Shown: piece by piece, positions 1-12,028 of the stretch | Layout of the letters: each line of letters starts with the position of its first letter | How positions within the stretch are numbered: position 1 is the first letter of the stretch | Assembly (NCBI RefSeq): GCF_029931775.1 | Contig: NC_079331.1 | Location: 25,111,720-25,175,719 of the forward strand | Length of the DNA stretch: 64,000 nucleotides | Direction: 5' to 3' | Source: Euleptes europaea | Taxonomy: Eukaryota; Chordata; Lepidosauria; Squamata; Sphaerodactylidae | Notes under the pieces: model-generated | Told to the model about the DNA's origin: nothing | Database searches by the model: none | The model's input: only the letters and a program-made list of their open reading frames with translations | Program-made: the position numbers and the translations under genes

Positions 1-500
1 AGGCAGAGGGCTATTCCACCAGGCCAGGGCCAGGACAGCTGCAGGACTCCTCGGGCCGGGGACCACCAACAGATTATTGTCAGCAGATCGTAATGCTCTT
101 TGGGGGTATACCAGGAAAGGCGGTCCCAAAGATACGAGGGTCCCAGACCGTGTAAGGCTTTAAAGGTTAAACCAGCACCTTAAATCTGATCCGATACTCC
201 AGCTGGAGCCAGTGCAGTTGTTGGAGCACTGGCTGTATATGGTCTCAGGGCGAGGCCCCAGTAAGGAGTCTCGCCGTTGTATTCTGTACCAGCTGGAGCC
301 TTTGGGTCAGTCTCAAGGGCAGCCCTACGTAGAGCAAGTTACAGTAGTCTACCCTAGAGGTGACCGTCGCATAGATAACCGTAGCTAGATCTGGGCGGGA
401 GAGGTAAGGCACCAGCTGCCAGGCCTGGTGGAGATGGTAGCAGAAGGGCAGTGTCCTCAGTGCATCCCGTGTGGGGACCCTGGTCACCTCCGACTTCTAC
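1..500 (-). mobile_element. L2-like LINE, 3' portion
   Basis: On the minus strand an open stretch reads like the C-terminal reverse-transcriptase region of L2/CR1-superfamily LINEs (TVTSRVDYCNLLYVGLP, then LQLVQNTTARLLTG). The sequence from 1 to about 245 resembles the 3' UTR of these elements in lizards (AAAGGTTAAACCAGCACCTT). It is truncated by the left window edge. Confidence 0.6.
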
Positions 501-924
501 AAGGAGGCTGCCCATCCCAGCGCTGGCCTGTCTCGGTTGCTGCCTGGCCTGTCTACCCTGGCTTTCGCCTGATGTGCAGGAAGGACCGGGCGGGACGTGG
601 CTGTTCCGGCCGCTGCGTCCTCCAAGAGAGTCTTGTTCTGGCCTCTCAGGTCGAGATGCTCAATTGTTTGGAGTCTGCTGGTTGGGGCTTTCCCTGATTT
701 GCCTTCTTTCTTCTGATGGAGCTTTGGGTGTAGTCATTGCCTCCTCCTATGGCCTGTGGCCCAATATGCCTTAAGGCAAACCTGTGTCAACATCTGGGCA
801 AGCCAGCTGTGCACCCCCAGCCAACAGGGGGAGCAACCTACCCCTGCTGTCAATCACTCCTCCTGCCACCAGCTTGATGGCATGGGTCAGCGCGTGCCAG
901 TTTCACGTGTTCCTCCGTAACCCT

Positions 925-1195
925 ACAATGGCTAAACTGAGGCTCTCCTATTTTGGTCACATTATGAGAAGAGCAGAGTCACTGGGAAAGGCAATGATGC
1001 TGGGAAAAGTTGAAAGCAGCAGGAAAAGAGGAAGACCCAACATGAGACAGATTGTCTTGATAAAGGCAGCCACGGCCCTCAGTTTGCAAGACCTGAGCAA
1101 GGCAACAATAGGGTGTTTTGGAGGTCATTCGTGCATAGGGTCGCCATGGGTCGGAAGCAGCTTGATGGCACTTAACACGTACACAGGTACCCCCA
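925..1195 (+). mobile_element. BovB/RTE LINE 3' end
   Basis: Codes for LSYFGHIMRRAESLGKAMM and GKVESSRKRGRP, the C-terminus of BovB/RTE polymerase, followed by the typical tail GGGTCGCCATGGGTCGGAAG and an ACA-rich end. Only the last part of the element is present. Confidence 0.75.
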
Positions 1196-2270
1196 GTTTC
1201 TTTATGTGTCTCTCTCCTGGGGTGCCCCACTTTGGCACAGTTTGTGCACAAATTAGGCTTGGGCCTTCCTAGGGCAGAATCCCCCTAATGTGAGGGTGTA
1301 TGATTAGTGGTGGGCCCCATCTTATTTTGGGGTGCGGAGCTCTTCAGGTATCCTCAATATTCGTGGCTGGGTGTGGGCATGAGGGCCCGGGAAGTGCCCC
1401 AAAGGTGCTGGGCATCAGTTGCAGCCCTGACTCTGGCTGGCTGTTAGGGCTTTTGGCTCAGCTCGACAGTTTCCGGAGCGCTTCCTTCTCAGGGTGGCGC
1501 TCCTTTGGCCAGTCTCTGAGGGACAGAGCTTGGCCCTTTTCTGCCCACCTGCAGCTCTGGGGTGAGGCAGCGTGGGGAGAGGGGGCTTGCATCAGAGAGG
1601 GTTCTGTTGCTGGGGTTGCCAACTGCCTGGAGAAAAAATGTCCTGCCCCAGTAAAGGCAGCTTCTTCATGAGGTGCTGACTGTTGAGCAGGCGATGTTCT
1701 TCCTGACCTCCAGGCCATGAGCAGAAGCCTCAGCTGCCCATTTCCACACTTTCAGCCTTTCTTCAAGGGGGGGGAGGTTTTCTCCAAGCTGGCTGGCAAC
1801 CACACAGGAGGGCAAAGATACCTACAGCGCCCTGACCTAGACCCACAGATGCACTGAAGAGGAACTTGGGGGGCATCTGCAGGGCTGTGCCAAAAGCCAG
1901 ACTGGGGGAGCACAAGCCAAAGCAGATGGGAAGTGGCCATGAGGAGGGAACGCGGCGTGTGTTTGGCAGGCCTGGCCTCTGCACAGTCTGTGCCGCTGGG
2001 GCTGAGGGAGCCATCTGCGGACCCGGTGAGAATGTTTGGGTTGGGACGGAGCCCGCAGCCTGTGCTGTGTGTCAGAGTGGTGTAAAAGCTGCCGGTGTGG
2101 CGGGGGAAGGCCCATCTGGTTTGCCTCAATGAGTTGTAACGTCAAGCGCATGCTTTGCAAAAGGGAATTCCTGGGATCGATCCCCAGCACTGCCTGTTAA
2201 AAGGATCTCAAAAACCCTGTCAGCAAAAGACCTGGGCCTGAGACACAAAGCACACGCTTCAGGGCCTCAG

Positions 2271-2490
2271 TGGTTGTGGCTTCTGCTGATCCAGGGCCCA
2301 GATTCTGCCTTTCTCCTGCCCCAAATCAGAAAGTGTTTCTCCTCACATGAATTTGTGAAGCTGCAGAGCCTTGGCCATCAAGGTCATCACCTCCTATGTC
2401 ATCCTTTTAACTGGAGATGCTGTCCAGGATTGAACCTGGGACCTTCTGCATGCCAAGCTGATGCTCTACCACTGAGCCACGCCCCACCCC
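2271..2490 (-). mobile_element. tRNA-derived squamate SINE, degenerate
   Basis: The right end, read on the minus strand, is a tRNA-like head (GGCTCAGTGGTAGAGCATC, then GGTCCCAGGTTCAATCC), with body similarity to the copies at 7095, 10531 and 34664. More diverged than those copies. Confidence 0.65.
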
Positions 2491-3856
2491 CACCCTGATT
2501 TCCTCCTGAAATTCCTTTTTTGTTGGTCCCCATGTGCAGGGAGTCCTGTGGCCTTTCTCCACCGTCCGGTCCCTCTCCAGCCCTTTCCTTGTGATGCAGC
2601 TGGTTTCAGGCGGTGTTCCATTGCAAACCCGGGGTGGGGTGGGGGTCTGAGAAAAACTGGCAGTATTGGCTGCCCATTTACCCTCTGTCCTGAATTCCAG
2701 CAGATCTGAGGGCTAGAGACAGGTAGTGTGTTCAGATAGCAGTCCAAGGGTCAATACCGGGCTGTTCTGGGTCTGGATCCAAAGTGTCCATATCAAAAGT
2801 GAAGACCAAATGCCAAGTCAAAGGTCATGAGGGTTCCAAGGTCAAGGCCATGAGGGTCTCAGGAATGACCAGAGGACCAAGAGAACACAGGGTAGCGGTA
2901 ACAAGTTGTTGCCACCTCAGCCTGGATGCAAGCTTAGGCTTAGGCAAGCCTAAGAGGGACCAGCTGTTGCTGGTTCTGCTGACTCTCCGCTCTCTGCTGG
3001 AGGGAGCTCATTATTCTCATCACTGTCAGCTGGCAGAGCTCTTAGTAGTGCTTGCAGCCTAGCACTCCTTCTACGCTCGAGTAAGGATGTTCTGCACCTT
3101 CGGCGTTGCTGCTCTGGTGACTGTGGAGGGCTGCTGTTGGACACAGGTGAGTCTCCTGCCCTGGGTGGTTGTGGGCACGGGGGACATTCATCTGCCTGTG
3201 CCTGCCCAGCTTGCTGCTGTTCCTCTCTTCCACTGCCTGCTGCCTCAAGGTCAGCAGGCTGCCCCATGACACCCTCTTTGGGACCGGAGAGAGCTTTACT
3301 TTGGCCCTCCCTTTGCAGCTACCTGCTCTGACCTTGCTTAGGATGAGTCTTAGACCAAATTCTCAGTGAAGCTGAAGTTCAAGGACTGAACTCCTGATGC
3401 CTTTGATCCTAAGCAGGAGGGTGATGATGCCTTGGGTGATGATCCCCCAAGCAGGGCAGTCATGCTCCCCAGCGCCAGCAGCAGGCCAAGGTTCCCTCAG
3501 CCCCCTCCAAGCCAAGCAGTGCATGCAAACAAGCCAGGCCGCTCCACTGCCTAAAACCAGCTCCCAGCTTTCTCTCCTGCTCCCGTTGCCATGGCAAAAG
3601 AAGTCTCCCTCTCGAATATAATGGGTTGCTGTGGGAACTGTCGGGTGGCTGCCTGCCTGCCTGCCTGCCGGTGGTTCCTCAAGGGGCCTCTGCTGAACCC
3701 TCTTGCCGCTTTCCTCCCCCCTCTTGCCAGAGGACGGGCAGGAGGGCCTTTCTCCAACCACCTCCCCCTGCCTCAGCTGCTCCTCTTTGCTGCGCAGTTT
3801 GTTGTTGCTTCCTGAAGCGAGGAAGGAGGAGCGTCTCTGTCCATGGAACAGGCGCG
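2491..3856. other. No gene recognised; X-box-like motif at 3585
   Basis: No repeat family or coding exon recognised. GTTGCCATGGCAAA at 3585-3598 differs from the mammalian RFX X-box GTTGCCATGGCAAC only at the last base. A CTGC/CCTGC short tandem repeat lies at about 3646-3668. Open frames here are short and G+C driven. Confidence 0.4.
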
Positions 3857-4228
3857 TGTCGCACACAGCTTGTCTGGACTTCAGGAGTTTACCTGGTAGC
3901 AACTTCACACCACGCAGTTCTGCTATGTACAGTTTATTTACAATATCTACACAGAGTCCTTTGGCTGTTAACATTCACAGCTCTGAGCATCAGCATGCTC
4001 CGCCAGCATATATATTTCAGCAAGAGATAACTTACATTCACTTCACAGACTTATATACACATTCATGACCAATCACAGTTCACCTGAGATGAGTCATTCT
4101 GGAAATCCCCATTCCTGGCTGTATAAACTGGATCAGACCAGCATACTCACATGACTTAGCTGTCACTCTGATCAGTATGATCTGTTTAGCAAACTGCAGA
4201 CTAGGCATAACTTTGACATATGTTGACA
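3857..4228 (-). mobile_element. Solo LTR of an LTR retroelement (fossil)
   Basis: A 372-bp block beginning TG and ending CA, flanked by the 5-bp direct repeat GCGCG (3852-3856 and 4229-4233). On the minus strand it carries a TATA-like box and downstream an AATAAA, the layout of an LTR promoter and poly(A) signal. No internal region lies beside it, so it looks like a solo LTR left by recombination. Family not determined. Confidence 0.72.
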
Positions 4229-4539
4229 GCGCGCTCTCTGCCACGGCCGGCCGTGAGAGCAAAGTCTGAGGCCAGAGTGGTGAGAAGCCCACTCCACCTG
4301 CTCTGCCGGGCCACGGGCGCTTGCCGAGCAGCACTCTCCTCTCTCGGGAGCCCAGGCAGCGCTCCTCCCTTTGGGTTCTGGCCGTGGCGGCTGCCTCTGC
4401 TCCTTGGGCCGAAGCAGAACTGCCAGCAGCTCCCACCGAAAGGGGAGACACAGGGTCAGAGCATTGCATACAACCAGGCATTTGCAGGGCTCTTCTGGTC
4501 GCTTTCCTGCTGGCCTGGGCTTTGATCTGTTCCTCAGCA

Positions 4540-5245
4540 TCCCACGTACTTATTAGGCACATCGACGGACAAGCCTGCTGAGGGGGAATCAGTCCAGCTT
4601 CTGCACAGGGAAGCCCAACCTCACCAACCTGTTGGGGTTTTTGGAGAAGGTTATCAAACATGTGGATAAGGGTGATCCCACAGACTTGAAATTCCCACAG
4701 ACTTGGAATTCCCAAAGATTTTTGACAAGGTACCTCACCAAAGACTCCTGAGTCATGGCTTGGGAGTCGTGGGAGAAGAGTCCTGCTAGGGATTAAAAGT
4801 TGGTTAATGGACAGGAGACAGAGAGGAGGAATAAAGGGAGGGAAGTGAGCAGTGGGGTCCCACAAGGATCAGGTATTGGGACCGTCACTATTCAATTTCT
4901 TCGTAAATGATCTGGCATTGGGGGTGAGCCGTTAGCAGGCAATAGCAAATTATTCTGGATGGTGAAGCGCCGGCAGGATTGTGAAGCGTTCCTGGAGGAT
5001 CTCTACAGATTGGGTGGGTGGGCAACAGCATGGCAGATGTTCAGTGCAGGAAGGTGTGAGATGATGTACGTTGGAAGTAAATACCTGAACTGGGTGACAC
5101 CGGAAGGGAAAGAGATCTTGGGGCTGTAGTGGAAAGCACAATGAAAACCTCCACGCAGCATGCAGCAGTGGTGACAAAGGCAGAGGCCATGCTGGAGATG
5201 ATTGGGGAAAGGGAACGAAGACGAAACAGTCAGCATGGGAACGTT
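4540..5245 (+). mobile_element. CR1 LINE fragment, old
   Basis: Broken CR1-type reverse-transcriptase similarity, including the stretch encoding GPSLFNFFVNDLAL (palm motif neighbourhood) near 4870-4920, and CR1-like non-coding remnants. Many disruptions; no intact frame. Confidence 0.55.
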
Positions 5246-6439
5246 ATTGTATAGCTCTGTGGTGCAGCTTAGTTTGGAAGGCTGTGGTGCAGCTCTTGTC
5301 TTTCCACCAGCAATGCTCTAGATGTCACCCTTACCATCCTGAGTTCCTTCTGCTCCTCAGTAAAGCCAGGATCCAGGGCCCTATTTGAGAAGCGGAGGGG
5401 ATGCCAAGGAGTCATTCCAGGCTCTTCCTGGGGCGTCTGCAGAGTTGCCACCCAGGTTCTCAAGATCCACAGGGGATTTCTGGAATCTCTTTGGATGCAC
5501 TGAAGAGTCCTCCACTGGACCCCTGTGATCTGGTTCCTGCCTTGTCGATGGGAAGGAAGGACTCTTCCAGCGGTCCTTTTCCTAGCTGGGTCTCCAACCT
5601 TGTCAAGCTGGTGGGCGCTTTTAAAAATATTGACAACATTTAAGTGGGCCCTGCCCCCCCCCCAAAAAAAAAATGACGGCCGAGGATGGAGGCTGTGGCC
5701 TAAATATCCAGGGAGGTTTGAAGGGAGTATCTGTTTCTGAAGAGGTGGTCCCGGCAGACTCAGAAATAGTATCTCCTGGGCTCTTCTGAAGCACCTCCAG
5801 CCTCAAAGAGGAAAGCCAGGCCTGGCTCTTTGCTTTGGGGGAGAAGGAGGGGGGCATTGTGTTGCAGATCACTGCTTGAGTAGGCAATTGCCTCATTTCC
5901 AGCCCCCTTATCAGATCCTGAGGGACCTGGCTTAGCACACCAATGAAGTTCCAGCCTGTGATATTATTCATATGTCAGGCTTATAACAATCTGGGTAGCC
6001 CCATAGTTTCCACGGTGGCCATGAAGTCCTGAGAATAGCCAGACAAGGACAGCCCTCCTGGGAGTCCTCAACACTTGGCTGGAGACCACCTCCACCAGAA
6101 TCTGAGTGGGTAGGAAAGCAGCAGGAAACCTAATCTATCTCTGGTATCCAATGCAGGTGTGCGTGCATGCGTGTGTGTGGAGGGGGTGTTACAAAGAGAG
6201 GCCGGTTCAAAACAAGATGAAAAGATCCTGAGCAAAGAGGAATCACTTCCCTTGGAATGGGTGTGACACTCCCTTAGAATGGGTGTGACACTCCCGATTG
6301 TTGGGATGGGGACGGGGTGTGCAGTGCAGCCTCACAGAATGCACAACACCTGTCTGTCTGTTGTGTACATAGATCAGCCTGCTAGATTGTTGCACCAATT
6401 GGTATAAATTATGAGCAATAAGGTACCAGGGGGACATTA
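5246..6439. other. No gene recognised
   Basis: No coding exon or clear repeat recognised. Holds a short poly-C/poly-A run at about 5656-5673 and a direct pair of GAATGGGTGTGACACTCCC at about 6256-6295. Confidence 0.35.
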
Positions 6440-6635
6440 AGAAATTTTTATTACAGTAAAAGTAGTTCAGCAGTGGAATCAGCTGCCTAGGGAGGCGGTG
6501 AGCTCCCCCCTCACTGGAAGTCTTTAAACAGAAGCTGGGCGGACACTTGTCAAGGATACTTTAGGCTGATCCTGCATTGAGCAGGGGGTTGGACTAGATG
6601 GCTTCTATGGACCCTTCCATGATTCTATCTGATGC
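6440..6635 (+). mobile_element. CR1 LINE 3' tail
   Basis: Typical CR1 end: GGAATCAGCTGCCTAGGGAGG, GTTGGACTAGATGGCTTC and a terminal GATTCTAT repeat. Short 5'-truncated copy. Confidence 0.7.
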
Positions 6636-7094
6636 AGTTAGTTCGCATGGGGAGTTATGCTGGAATAAATTTAAGGCACCACTGGACTCCTGTTTGTATT
6701 TTTCTTCAAGTCATGACACTGTAAATGGAGGCTGCTGCCCTGACTGCTCTCCAAGCAGTTCCAGCTCAGGCTACAGCAAACTCTAGTGGAGCTGTTGCCT
6801 CCACAATCACCCAGGAAGGACTGAGGCTGTTGAGGGAGGCCAAAGCATACCAAGGCCAGAATCCTGCAGGCACTTACTTACAGCTGGGCTTAATTCAGCA
6901 TCCTGCAAACCCTCAGGGCAGATCTTGGTTATCACAAGCTTCGTGGGCGGAGGAGAGGTCCCAGGCAGACACTCTGCCACCAGATCTGAGCCTCTACCTG
7001 GGCTCTCTGTCTCCAGTGCTCCAGGGGCTCTGGTGGTGCCCATGAACTCCCTGGCAAAGGGTGGGTTTCACTGACGGGTTCTTCTGTGGTCTCC

Positions 7095-7303
7095 ATGTCC
7101 AGCTCCTGTTCATGAGCTGTGGCCTTGGTCCATCAAAGTCAGTCTTGTCTACTCAGACCGGCAGCGGCTCTCCAAGATCTCAAGCAGAGGTCTTTCACAT
7201 CACCGACTTGCCTGGTCCCTTTAACCTGGAGATGCCAGGGATTGAACCCGGGACCTTGTGCATGCCAAGCAGATGCTCTACCACTGAGCCACGGCCCCTC
7301 CCT
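7095..7303 (-). mobile_element. tRNA-derived squamate SINE
   Basis: Minus-strand tRNA-like head at the right end (box A GTGGCTCAGTGGTAGAGC, box B region GGTCCCGGGTTCAATCC), and the family body including GACCAAGGCCACAG. The same family recurs at 10531 and 34664. Confidence 0.8.
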
Positions 7304-9250
7304 GACGGTAACTAGTGTGGTGTGATGGTTTACAATCTTGGCCTAGGGCTGGAGAGACCTGGATAAACACTGAGTTCCATAAGTTATTTATTGTGAAGAC
7401 AGCAGAAATCAGACACGCATGACAAACTCAATCATTATTTTGGGAGGGTGCTATAGATGCGGAGCTTGGAAACCTTTTCTTTTGTGACTGGAATCGTCTT
7501 TATGAAATTGCTTGAACTCAAAGAAATGGGTCAGGCACCGAGATTAGCCTGGTACCATACTGAGAAGAGGAAATACCAGTTGCCCAAGAAAAATGGTCAC
7601 CCAGTTCAGAGGGTGCCTCCCACATTCCATGTGTCAGTTGATGAACTCTACCCAAGGTGTGGCTTTTTACTTCATCCTGTCTGTCAGTCTTCACTTTTCT
7701 ACAGAGGTCTGCATCAGGGGCAGGACTGGTGATTTCTTCACGATATCCGGGTCTTCTGCACAGAGGGTGCCCACAACAGCGTTTTGCAAACGTGTAGGGA
7801 CAGCTTTTAAGCATGAAATTTCCCTGCAGAAACACGGCTTTGGCCTGTGCCCAAGGGGCAGACTTGTGCCTCCCGCTTTGTCCCATCCACCACAGCGGCA
7901 TCAGCCTTGGAGAACTTTTCTGAGGAAAATTCTTCCCTGGGGCTGATATGTGCCTCATGGCGCCTTCTGATTTGTCAGTAGTCTTCTTGTATATAATTCA
8001 CAGTGGGTAGCCGTGTTAGTCTGTCTGCAGACAGACTAACACGGCTGATATGGTGAGAAAGATGATTGAGAAGGCCAGAATGATACCCAGGCACAACTTA
8101 CTACAAGATAAGCCCAGAGAGAATGACAACAGAACACCTCTGGTTGTCACTTATAGCTCCCAACTAAAACCAGTCCAACGTATTATTAAGGACCTACAAC
8201 CAATGCTGGATTGTGACACTTCCCTCGCTGAAGCACTGGGGGGGGGGGGCGTCCCTTTCTTGCTTACAGACAGCCGGCTAACCTAAAACAACTTCTCACC
8301 CATGATGATAAACTACTTAACAGGAACATGGACTCTGGCACCAAGGCCTGCAACAAACCAAGGTGCCAACTTTGCCCTCATATAGATTCTAGGAACATCA
8401 TCTCTGGACCCACCAATGTCAGCCATACTATCTCAGGTTCATACTCCTGCTCATCTTCTAATGTGATTTATGCCATCACATGCCAGTAATGCCCTTCCAC
8501 AATCTACATTGGACAAACAGGTCAGTCTCTTAGACAAAGATTAAATGGACATAAGTCTGACATCAGAAACCACAATATTCAAAAACCAGTGGGAGAACAT
8601 TTCAACCTTCCAGGACATTCTGTTGCAGATTTAAGAGTAGCAGTTCTCTTACAAAGGAATTTCAAAGGGAGATTGGAAAGAGAAACTGCTGAATTACAGT
8701 TGATATTCAAACTAAAGTCAATGCATTTACCTGGGCTGAATAAAGACCTTGCATTCATGGCTCATTACCAATGCTGATTTCTCCACTCCCATCTCTCCCC
8801 TGGACACCACAGACTCTTCTGCATACCACACCTAATCCCATCACGCCTGCTATTCACATTTACATATTGTTAACATTTATATACTAATGCTTGTCTGAAT
8901 TCACTCTCCTCTACTTAAAGACAGATGGATTCACATTCTAGCTGTATCTGAAGAAGTGAGCTGTGGCTCACGTAAGCTCATACCCTGCCAGAAAATATTG
9001 TTGTTAGTCTTTAAGGTGCTACTGGACTCTTGCTCTTTTCTACTACTTCTTGTATATAGTTCTCCATGGTGAGTTTATTATTCCCAATATAGGTAATTAG
9101 TGACAGCGCTTTGTTTGTCTGGGTGTGCCCCACATTTATGGCCCAGCCCGTTACTTTTAAAATATGTAGATCCCATAGAGGAATAATCCCCTTTATGGCT
9201 GGGCCCTGGTCTGCACCTGCTGTGTCTGGGAGAAGCCCCTAAGCGTGACT
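7304..9250 (-). other. Unassigned sequence with minus-strand poly(A) signal, split by a Penelope-like insertion
   Basis: Outside the insertion at 8000-9045 the sequence is moderately A/T-rich, unlike the neighbouring repeats. Read on the minus strand it ends with AATAAATAACTT near 7380-7392 and holds an open stretch of about 146 codons (7518-7958). It could be the 3' part of a retrocopied transcript or an unrecognised repeat. No protein family recognised. Confidence 0.35.
8000..9045 (+). mobile_element. Penelope-like retroelement, 5'-truncated, with GIY-YIG endonuclease remnant
   Basis: Flanked by the 17-bp repeat CTTCTTGTATATA(A/G)TTC (7983-7999 and 9046-9062, one mismatch), a target-site duplication. 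It encodes the C-terminal part of a Penelope polyprotein: a Cys-rich linker (KACNKPRCQLCPH) and the GIY-YIG signature VIYAITC, then IYIGQTGQSLRQRLNGHKS, up to LAFMAHYQC near 8777. The 5' edge is a perfect 36-bp palindrome (8010-8045) centred on CTGCAG, matching the inverted terminal fragment common in Penelope copies. The 3' end has a hammerhead-like core (8948-8975) and the tail GGTGCTACTGGACTCTTGC. Interrupted coding region; not active. Confidence 0.8.
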
Positions 9251-10504
9251 CCTGTAGATGCTGCTAGTACTCCTTGAAGCAAGTGAGGGCAAATCCGAAA
9301 ACTCATCTGCAGCCGCTCCTCTGGGCGAAGGCTCTCTCCCCCTCCTCGGGGTCTGGCAGCAGCTGTTTTTCATTCCTCCAGGCTGTCTTCCCCATGGGTG
9401 CTGAGGGAACTGTTGGAGGCTCCGCCCTGGTGGAAACCGAAGGAGGGTCGGGCAAAGCCTTTCCCCACCAATAAGCCAAAGAAAAACCCAAGGCAGAGAA
9501 GTGACCAGACCAAACCACTAGGCCCTCCTTTGGTCCTGCAAGGCTGTGGGGAAGTTCCAGCTCTGGGCCTCAGCTCAGTGCTCTGGAGCTTCCACTCAAC
9601 CCAGAGCCTGCCTGGGAGATGTTTGCTGGCAGGGTGCCCTTCATGTATAGGGTGGCCTCTCCCTGTACTGATGGTCAGTTGTCAGCAGGCAAGCAGGAGG
9701 AGACTTCAACACGATCCCCCAAGCAACCATCGTGGCGTACTACAGCTGTACCACACTCTCCACGGCAGAGCATTGATTGGTGTGGCACATGTCATGGATC
9801 AGTTGACTCCATGGCCCATCCATCTAGTGCTGATGCTCAGTATGGACCAGTATTGGTTGGTTCAGACAATCTCTCCAGGATACTCATCTTTATATGCAGA
9901 ACCAGTGAGCCTCCTACTGTTTACAAGACCAAAATCCTCAATTCTGTCGTTCTCTAAATGTCCCGGAATGGTTGCTGCGCCCAAGTGCAAAGCCCATCAG
10001 AGTGAATGCAAAGATGACCACTTGAAGAGCAACAGTTACAGGTAAGACGCCTGCTTTTCTCTCATCTGGCTTATATAGCTCAAAGATAGCACTGAACTAT
10101 TCATTAACTAGGCTGGAAAAACTCCAGGCACTGGCACCCTCCATAAGGGTTTGGTTAACAGGAAGAAGCAAGTCATGTTCATAACTGGAAAACATTCACT
10201 CATTGCAGGACAGAATGTACAGATTGCGTTCGACACTCTGATAGGGAAGTCTGAAGAAGGCAAGCCCAGATGTCAACATGAGGCTCCCTGGCAGGGAGAC
10301 AAAGATGCCTTTTTGAGGTAAGCATCACATCATAATTTCTGCAGCAAACGCAGGCATGTTTCTTCCACGAAATCAAGGAAACTCTGTGCTCTGGTCTACA
10401 GCTGCTCTGCTTAGTGGTGGTGAGGGTGTCAGAACAGGATTCAGAAACCCCAGGTTTGAATCCTCCCTCTGCCATGGAAGTTTGCAGGATGACCTTTGGC
10501 TAGT
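9251..10504. other. No gene recognised
   Basis: Open frames such as 9398-10045 (215 codons) show no recognised domain and no splice or promoter context. No repeat family identified. Confidence 0.35.
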
Positions 10505-10530
10505 CATAGAATCATAGAGTTGGAAGGGAC

Positions 10531-10748
10531 TTCACACATGAACACATGAAGCTGCCTTCTACTGAATAAGACCCTTGGTCCATCAAAGTCAGTATTGTCT
10601 ATTCAGACAGGCAGCAGCTCTCCAGGGTCTCAAGCAGGGGTCTTTCACATCACCTACTTGTCCAGTCCCTTTAACTGGAGACACCTGGATTGAACCTGGG
10701 ACCTTCTGCATGCCAAGCAGAGGCTCTACCACTGAGCCATGGCCCTTC
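10531..10748 (-). mobile_element. tRNA-derived squamate SINE inside CR1
   Basis: Same family as at 7095: the minus-strand tRNA head GGCTCAGTGGTAGAGCCTC sits at the right end, and GAAGCTGCCTTCTACTGAAT at the left end is the family 3' end. It splits the CR1 tail, so it inserted later. Confidence 0.8.
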
Positions 10749-11230
10749 CAGGGTCATCCAGTCCAACCCCCTGCACAACACAGGAAATTAACAACTACCT
10801 CCTTCTCAAACCCCCCAATGACCCCTGATCCATGCCCAGAAGATGGCAAAAACAACAACAACCCTCTAGGATCCCTGGCCTATCTGGCCTGGAGGAAAAT
10901 TGCTTCCTGATCACAAAGTGGCGATTGGCATGTAAGAAAGGGCCATGAGAGCTAAACACTGACTCAATCCTTTTTGCCCTCCCTCTCATGATCTGCCTAA
11001 GTTAACAGAATCATCATTGGTGACAGGTGGCCATCTAGCCTCTGCTTCAAAACCTCCAGGGAAGGAGAGCCCACCAACTCCCGAGGAAGCCTGTTCCACT
11101 GAGGAATCCCTCTAACTGTTAGAAAATTCTTCCTCATGTCGAGATGGAAACTCTTGATTTAATTTCAACCCGTTGGTTCTGGTCCGACCTTCTGGGGCAA
11201 CAGAAAACAACTCAGCACCATCCTCTATAT

Positions 11231-12028
11231 CAGGGGTCTCAAAACTGCGGCTCCAGAGCCGCATGCGGCTCTTTGGCCCGTTGAGTGCGGCTCTCCAAAC
11301 TTGGTTTGGAGCCCCTGCTCTTGCGCCCGCTTGCGCCGGCAGCTGGGCTGCGGAGCCAGCGCGCCTGAGAGAGAGAGAGCTGGCGAGCAGGTGCTCTGTC
11401 TTTCCCCCACACACACACCATGGAGAATGGCCGGGTCCCCCTTTCCCTTGCCCTCAATGGTTGGGAGGCTAAAGCCTCCCCTCCCGCCGCGCGATTGCTG
11501 GGCGGGTGGCTCGGTGGTTCCTGCCCCCCCCCCGCCTATCAGCTGTTGGGCGGGGTGGGCTTCCTTTGGTAGACCTGGCCTCCGGCTGAGTCCCATTGGG
11601 AGGCCGTGTCTACCCACTGGCTTTCTTGGCAGTAGACCTGGACTCCGAGGAGGGGAAAAAGTCCCCCTTCAGAGGCCAGATCTACCAATTGGCTTCTATG
11701 GGCCTCCGGAGGCCAGGTCTACCAATAGGCTTTTATGGCGGTAGACCAGGCCTCCAGACGAGGACTCCGGACGGGGAGGGGGAAATGGGAGGGACTTACA
11801 ATTTAATTTTTATCAATAAATAAGATCACTATTAAGTATGATATCAAGTTTTATTCAGTGTACCTATAGTTTAATTAAGACTTTAAACTTTAATTAAAGT
11901 TTATTAAGTTAATAAACAGTGTACCTACCTATATAGTTTAAATTTAAGAAATTTGGCTCTCAAAAGAAATCTCAATCGTTGTACTGTTGATATTTGGCTC
12001 TTCTGACTAATTAGTTTGCCGACTCCTG
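11231..12028. mobile_element. Non-autonomous hAT DNA transposon
   Basis: 798 bp with inverted ends CAGGGGTCTCAAAACT and (complement of) CAGGAGTCGGCAAACT and a perfect 8-bp target duplication CTCTATAT (11223-11230, 12029-12036), the hAT hallmark. The inside is G+C-rich at the left (AGAG run, CAC repeat) with reiterated GGTCTACCAATNGGCTT segments, and A/T-rich at the right. No transposase frame. Confidence 0.88.
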
